This document shows, piece after piece, positions 6,201 to 8,253 of a stretch of 8,253 nt of DNA. A program made the translations under genes and the position numbers. Source of the stretch: Ruminococcaceae bacterium UBA6857 (GTDB lineage: Bacteria > Bacillota > Clostridia > Oscillospirales > Acutalibacteraceae); the NCBI GenBank assembly GCA_002451715.1, contig DKDD01000096.1, forward strand, positions 227 through 8,479, given 5' to 3'. Each line of letters opens with the position of its first letter. The first letter of the stretch is position 1. Under the pieces are notes generated by a model, which did not search any database, had not been told where the DNA came from, and saw nothing but the letters and a program-made list of their open reading frames with translations.

Positions 6201-7198
6201 TTGACTTTTTCAAAATCAACGTCGCCGTAAGTTGTTACATTGAGATTTTCGTCAACAAAAACCGCGGCGGCCGAGTATTCGTCCAAAAGAGCCTTGCTCT
6301 TTTCCTCGCCGAGAATGAAGCAGGCGGTTGAAAGTGCATCGCTGAGCGTTCCGCTGTCGCAGACAACGGTAACGCTTATAAGTCCGCTGTCGGCGGGATA
6401 ACCGGTGTTTGCGTCAAGAATATGGTGATATCGTTTTCCGTCTTTTTCAAAGTATTTTTCATAGTCGCCGGAAGTTGAAACAAAACCTTCGGAAAGGTTG
6501 ATAACGCCGATGTATGCGTTTTCTTCACGCGGATGACGAACGGCAATGCGCCACTTGTCACCGATTTTGTTACGCTTTCCGTAAGCGAGAATACTTCCGC
6601 CGACGGAAATCACTGCACCTTTTACACCGCTTTTTTGAAGATAAGCTTTAGCCGCGTCGCAGGCCGCGCCTTTTCCGACGGCTCCGAGGTCAACGATCTG
6701 ATTTTTTTGAATGCCGATATTTGCGCCGTTTATTGCGATTTTTTCGTAATTTACCGAAGAGAGCGCTTTTTTAATTTCATCCTCGGACGGAACTTTTTGC
6801 GTGTCGTTGTCAAAATCCCAAAGCGAGGAAAGCGAACCGACCGTCAAATCGAAAGCACCGTCGGTCATTTCTGAAATTTTTCTGCATTTTAAAATGATAT
6901 CGGAAGCGGTTGCGCTTTTGCCTTCGCCGTTTTTGTTGAGCTGTGAGACGGCAGAGGTGTCGATTTTTCTTGAAATTTCTTTGTCAAGGTTGTCAATAAG
7001 ATCTTTGACAACGTCAAGCTTTTTGAACGTATCGTCGCCGTAAAGTTTGATTGTGACAATGCTACCCATTGAAAGGCCGCTTTTTTCACGGCTGTCATAT
7101 TCTTTTTTATAGCCCGCAAAGACAATTGCACCGACCGTTACGGCGGCAACAAGAAGAACGCAAAGAACTGAAAGGACAATCTTTTTTTTCTTGCTCAC
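6197..7198 (-). CDS. apbE: FAD:protein FMN transferase (ApbE family), first gene of the rnf operon
   Basis: ApbE uses FAD to attach FMN to a threonine of extracytoplasmic flavoproteins; the likely targets here are RnfG T162 and RnfD T159. Counted from the GTG at 7198 (333 aa), an N-terminal membrane helix (about 7-30) lacks a convincing lipobox, so it is a membrane anchor rather than a lipoprotein signal. The catalytic domain shows MGSIVTI (44-50), DGAFDLTVGSLSSLWDF (113-129), VDLGAVGKGAACD (169-181), ISVGGSILAYG (197-207), STSGDYEKYF (241-250), HHILDANTGYPA (258-269) and SDALSTACFILG (286-297), all family hallmarks including the Asp/Thr metal-site region. The frame is open upstream to 7357, but that extension crosses the promoter. 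GTG with AAGGAGGT six bases upstream is the start. Confidence 0.95.
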   Translation of the reverse strand: MSKKKKIVLSVLCVLLVAAVTVGAIVFAGYKKEYDSREKSGLSMGSIVTIKLYGDDTFKKLDVVKDLIDNLDKEISRKIDTSAVSQLNKNGEGKSATASDIILKCRKISEMTDGAFDLTVGSLSSLWDFDNDTQKVPSEDEIKKALSSVNYEKIAINGANIGIQKNQIVDLGAVGKGAACDAAKAYLQKSGVKGAVISVGGSILAYGKRNKIGDKWRIAVRHPREENAYIGVINLSEGFVSTSGDYEKYFEKDGKRYHHILDANTGYPADSGLISVTVVCDSGTLSDALSTACFILGEEKSKALLDEYSAAAVFVDENLNVTTYGDVDFEKVK

Positions 7199-7204
7199 GG
7201 AAAA

Positions 7205-7212
7205 ACCTCCTT
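7205..7212 (-). promoter_or_regulatory. Ribosome binding site fixing a GTG start for apbE
   Basis: AAGGAGGT on the minus strand, followed by six bases and then GTG at 7198-7196. It is a near-perfect match to the 16S rRNA tail and decides the start over the upstream ATG at 7357. Confidence 0.9.
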
Positions 7213-7232
7213 GCCTTGAACATAAACTGTTC

Positions 7233-7314
7233 CACAATATCACGTTCTTTTTATTGTATACTATTCGGCGAAAAATTTCAAGCCAAAATGTGGCATAAAG
7301 CGACAAATATTGTG
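7233..7314. repeat. Inverted octamer flanking the two divergent promoters
   Basis: CACAATAT (7233-7240) recurs in inverted orientation as ATATTGTG (7307-7314). The first copy lies just after the predicted rnf start site, the second just before the -35 box of the dehydrogenase promoter. The placement would suit half-sites for one regulator of both promoters. It does not match the Rex operator (TTGTTAA/TTGTGA-type dyads) well. An 8-bp match in a region this size has a modest but real chance of being accidental. Confidence 0.35.
7253..7281 (-). promoter_or_regulatory. Promoter of the apbE-rnf operon
   Basis: On the minus strand, TTGAAA (7281-7276) and TACAAT (7258-7253) are separated by exactly 17 bp, a good sigma-A-type promoter. 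Transcription should begin near 7246, leaving a leader of about 48 nt before the apbE GTG. No attenuator hairpin is evident in the leader. No comparable promoter was seen between the downstream genes. Confidence 0.8.
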
Positions 7315-7315
7315 C

Positions 7316-7344
7316 TTGCTTTAAAAAGCTTTTATTGGTATAAT
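7316..7344 (+). promoter_or_regulatory. Promoter of the iron-containing alcohol dehydrogenase gene
   Basis: TTGCTT (7316-7321), a 17-bp spacer, then a perfect TATAAT (7339-7344) preceded by TGG, which makes an extended -10. Transcription should start near 7351, giving a leader of about 64 nt. The spacer contains the 10-bp palindrome AAAAGCTTTT (7324-7333). This promoter is back to back with the rnf promoter; the two -35 boxes are about 35 bp apart. Confidence 0.82.
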
Positions 7345-7414
7345 GAAGTTGGATCAAACAGCAGAATCTCTTTTTCGAATATACAAAAATTTTATATCCG
7401 GGAGGAAGAAAAAC

Positions 7415-8253
7415 ATGGATTTCAATTTGTCAATTCCTGTAAAAGTCATCAGTTCAAAAGGTTGCGTTAAGGAAAACGCAGAAAAGCTTTCTGCGTTCGG
7501 CAAAAGTTGCCTCATCGTTACCGGAGGCAAAAGCGCCGTTTTGAGCGGTGCGCTCGGCGATATGAAAGCCGCGCTTGAAAAAAACGCAATAAGCTATGAG
7601 GTTTTTGACCGCATTACGCCGAATCCGTACATCGAAGACTGCCACGCGGCAGGTGTGCTTGCAAGAGAACTCGGAGCGGAATTTATCGTCGGAATCGGCG
7701 GAGGTTCGGCTCTTGACGCGGCAAAAGCCGTTGCCGTTTATGCCGCAAACGAAGACTTTTTACCGCTTGATATATATGAAAACAAAGAAAGAAATATCGC
7801 GCTGCCGCTTGTCCTTGTCGGAACAACCGCCGGAACGGGAAGCGAAGTCGGCGCCGTTGCGGTTCTTTCAAACAAAAAAGATGAAAGAAAAAGGAGCATT
7901 TGCGCACCGGACTGCGCTCCGTCGCTCACTTTTGCCGATCCGACATATACCCACTCGATGCCGTATAATGTAACGGTTTCAACTGCACTTGACGCGCTCT
8001 GCCACGCAATTGAGGGATTTTACAGCAAAAAGTGCACAGATATTCCCACGATGTTCGCGGAAAAAGCGATTCCGATGATTTGGGAAGGACTCAAATATCT
8101 TGACCGTGAAAAGAAAGTTCCGGACGAAAAAATGCGTGAGCAGCTCTATTACGGTTCTCTTTACGCCGGAATCACGCTTGCATACTGCGGAACAGCATTC
8201 CCGCATCCTCTCGGATATATTCTCACCGAGCATTACAAAACGCCGCACGGAAT
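7415..8253 (+). CDS. Iron-containing alcohol dehydrogenase (type III), 3' end outside the window
   Basis: The frame starts at ATG 7415, 9 nt after GGGAGG, and stays open for 279 codons to the window edge; the family is usually 380-400 residues, so about 100 are missing. The N-terminal Rossmann-like domain contains the NAD(P)-binding GIGGGSALDAAKA (93-105) and GTTAGTGSEV (136-145). In the helical metal domain, D193 and H197 (ALDALCHAIEG) and H264 and H278 (FPHPLG, TPHG) have the same 4- and 14-residue spacings as the iron ligands of E. coli FucO (D196, H200, H263, H277). The FucO H267 position appears as Y268. It should interconvert an alcohol and an aldehyde or ketone with a nicotinamide cofactor; the substrate cannot be read from sequence. 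It is divergent from the rnf operon. Confidence 0.92.
   Translation, partial: MDFNLSIPVKVISSKGCVKENAEKLSAFGKSCLIVTGGKSAVLSGALGDMKAALEKNAISYEVFDRITPNPYIEDCHAAGVLARELGAEFIVGIGGGSALDAAKAVAVYAANEDFLPLDIYENKERNIALPLVLVGTTAGTGSEVGAVAVLSNKKDERKRSICAPDCAPSLTFADPTYTHSMPYNVTVSTALDALCHAIEGFYSKKCTDIPTMFAEKAIPMIWEGLKYLDREKKVPDEKMREQLYYGSLYAGITLAYCGTAFPHPLGYILTEHYKTPHG

Noticed and set aside
7199..7357. 53-residue N-terminal extension of ApbE from an ATG at 7357
   Set aside because: It would run through the operon promoter and the ribosome site. The GTG at 7198 has a near-ideal ribosome site directly upstream and is followed by a normal membrane anchor.
7199..7414. Rex operator or FMN riboswitch in the divergent region
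   Set aside because: No dyad close to the Rex consensus and no conserved FMN-riboswitch stem pattern was found. The apbE leader of about 48 nt is too short for the riboswitch.
1..8253. Mobile elements, CRISPR arrays, tRNA or rRNA genes
   Set aside because: No transposase or integrase frame, no regularly spaced repeats, and no cloverleaf or rRNA-like stretch was seen. The window is filled with metabolic genes.

Overview
The window is dominated by one leftward operon (minus strand, about 7250 down to 155) encoding a complete Rnf complex, the membrane-bound, ion-pumping ferredoxin:NAD+ oxidoreductase, together with its flavin-transferase maturation enzyme and two small membrane-associated accessory genes. 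In transcription order it reads: apbE-type flavin transferase, NusG-domain-II protein, Gx-transporter (Hpre_diP_synt_I) protein, rnfC, rnfD, rnfG, rnfE, rnfA, rnfB. The C-D-G-E-A-B order, the polyferredoxin form of RnfB, the strong AGGAGG-type ribosome sites and the NusG-II/Gx pair all point to an anaerobic Gram-positive bacterium of the class Clostridia (Bacillota). The moderate GC content would suit an Oscillospirales or Ruminococcaceae-like gut organism, but this is inference, not a species assignment.

Layout: 2-115 (+) is the 3' end of an unidentified gene. 116-210 is a convergent intergenic gap holding a strong hairpin terminator. 211-5250 (-) carries rnfB, A, E, G, D and C, packed with 1-8 nt overlaps or a 14 nt gap. 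After a 46 nt gap, 5297-7198 (-) carries the Gx protein, the NusG-II protein and apbE, again overlapping. 7199-7414 is a 216 nt divergent promoter region with a well-formed sigma-A-type promoter for each direction. 7415-8253 (+) is the 5' part of an iron-dependent alcohol dehydrogenase gene that runs off the window.

How the genes work together: by family knowledge, reduced ferredoxin gives electrons to the Fe-S clusters of RnfB. They cross the membrane through the [2Fe-2S] site shared by RnfA and RnfE, pass the covalent FMNs of RnfG and RnfD, and reach the FMN and Fe-S clusters of RnfC, which reduces NAD+ while Na+ or H+ is exported. ApbE attaches the FMNs to threonines in RnfG and RnfD, and both acceptor motifs are visible here. 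The NusG-II and Gx proteins have no settled function but are recurrent partners of flavin-based membrane electron transfer. The divergent dehydrogenase uses nicotinamide cofactor, so it plausibly draws on the NADH pool set by Rnf.

This is mostly a recognisable, intact system rather than a new one. The points worth a second look are the fusion of the EET-like accessory pair with Rnf in one transcription unit, a Cys-rich tail on RnfE, non-consensus residues in RnfG and RnfC motifs, and an inverted octamer flanking the divergent promoters.
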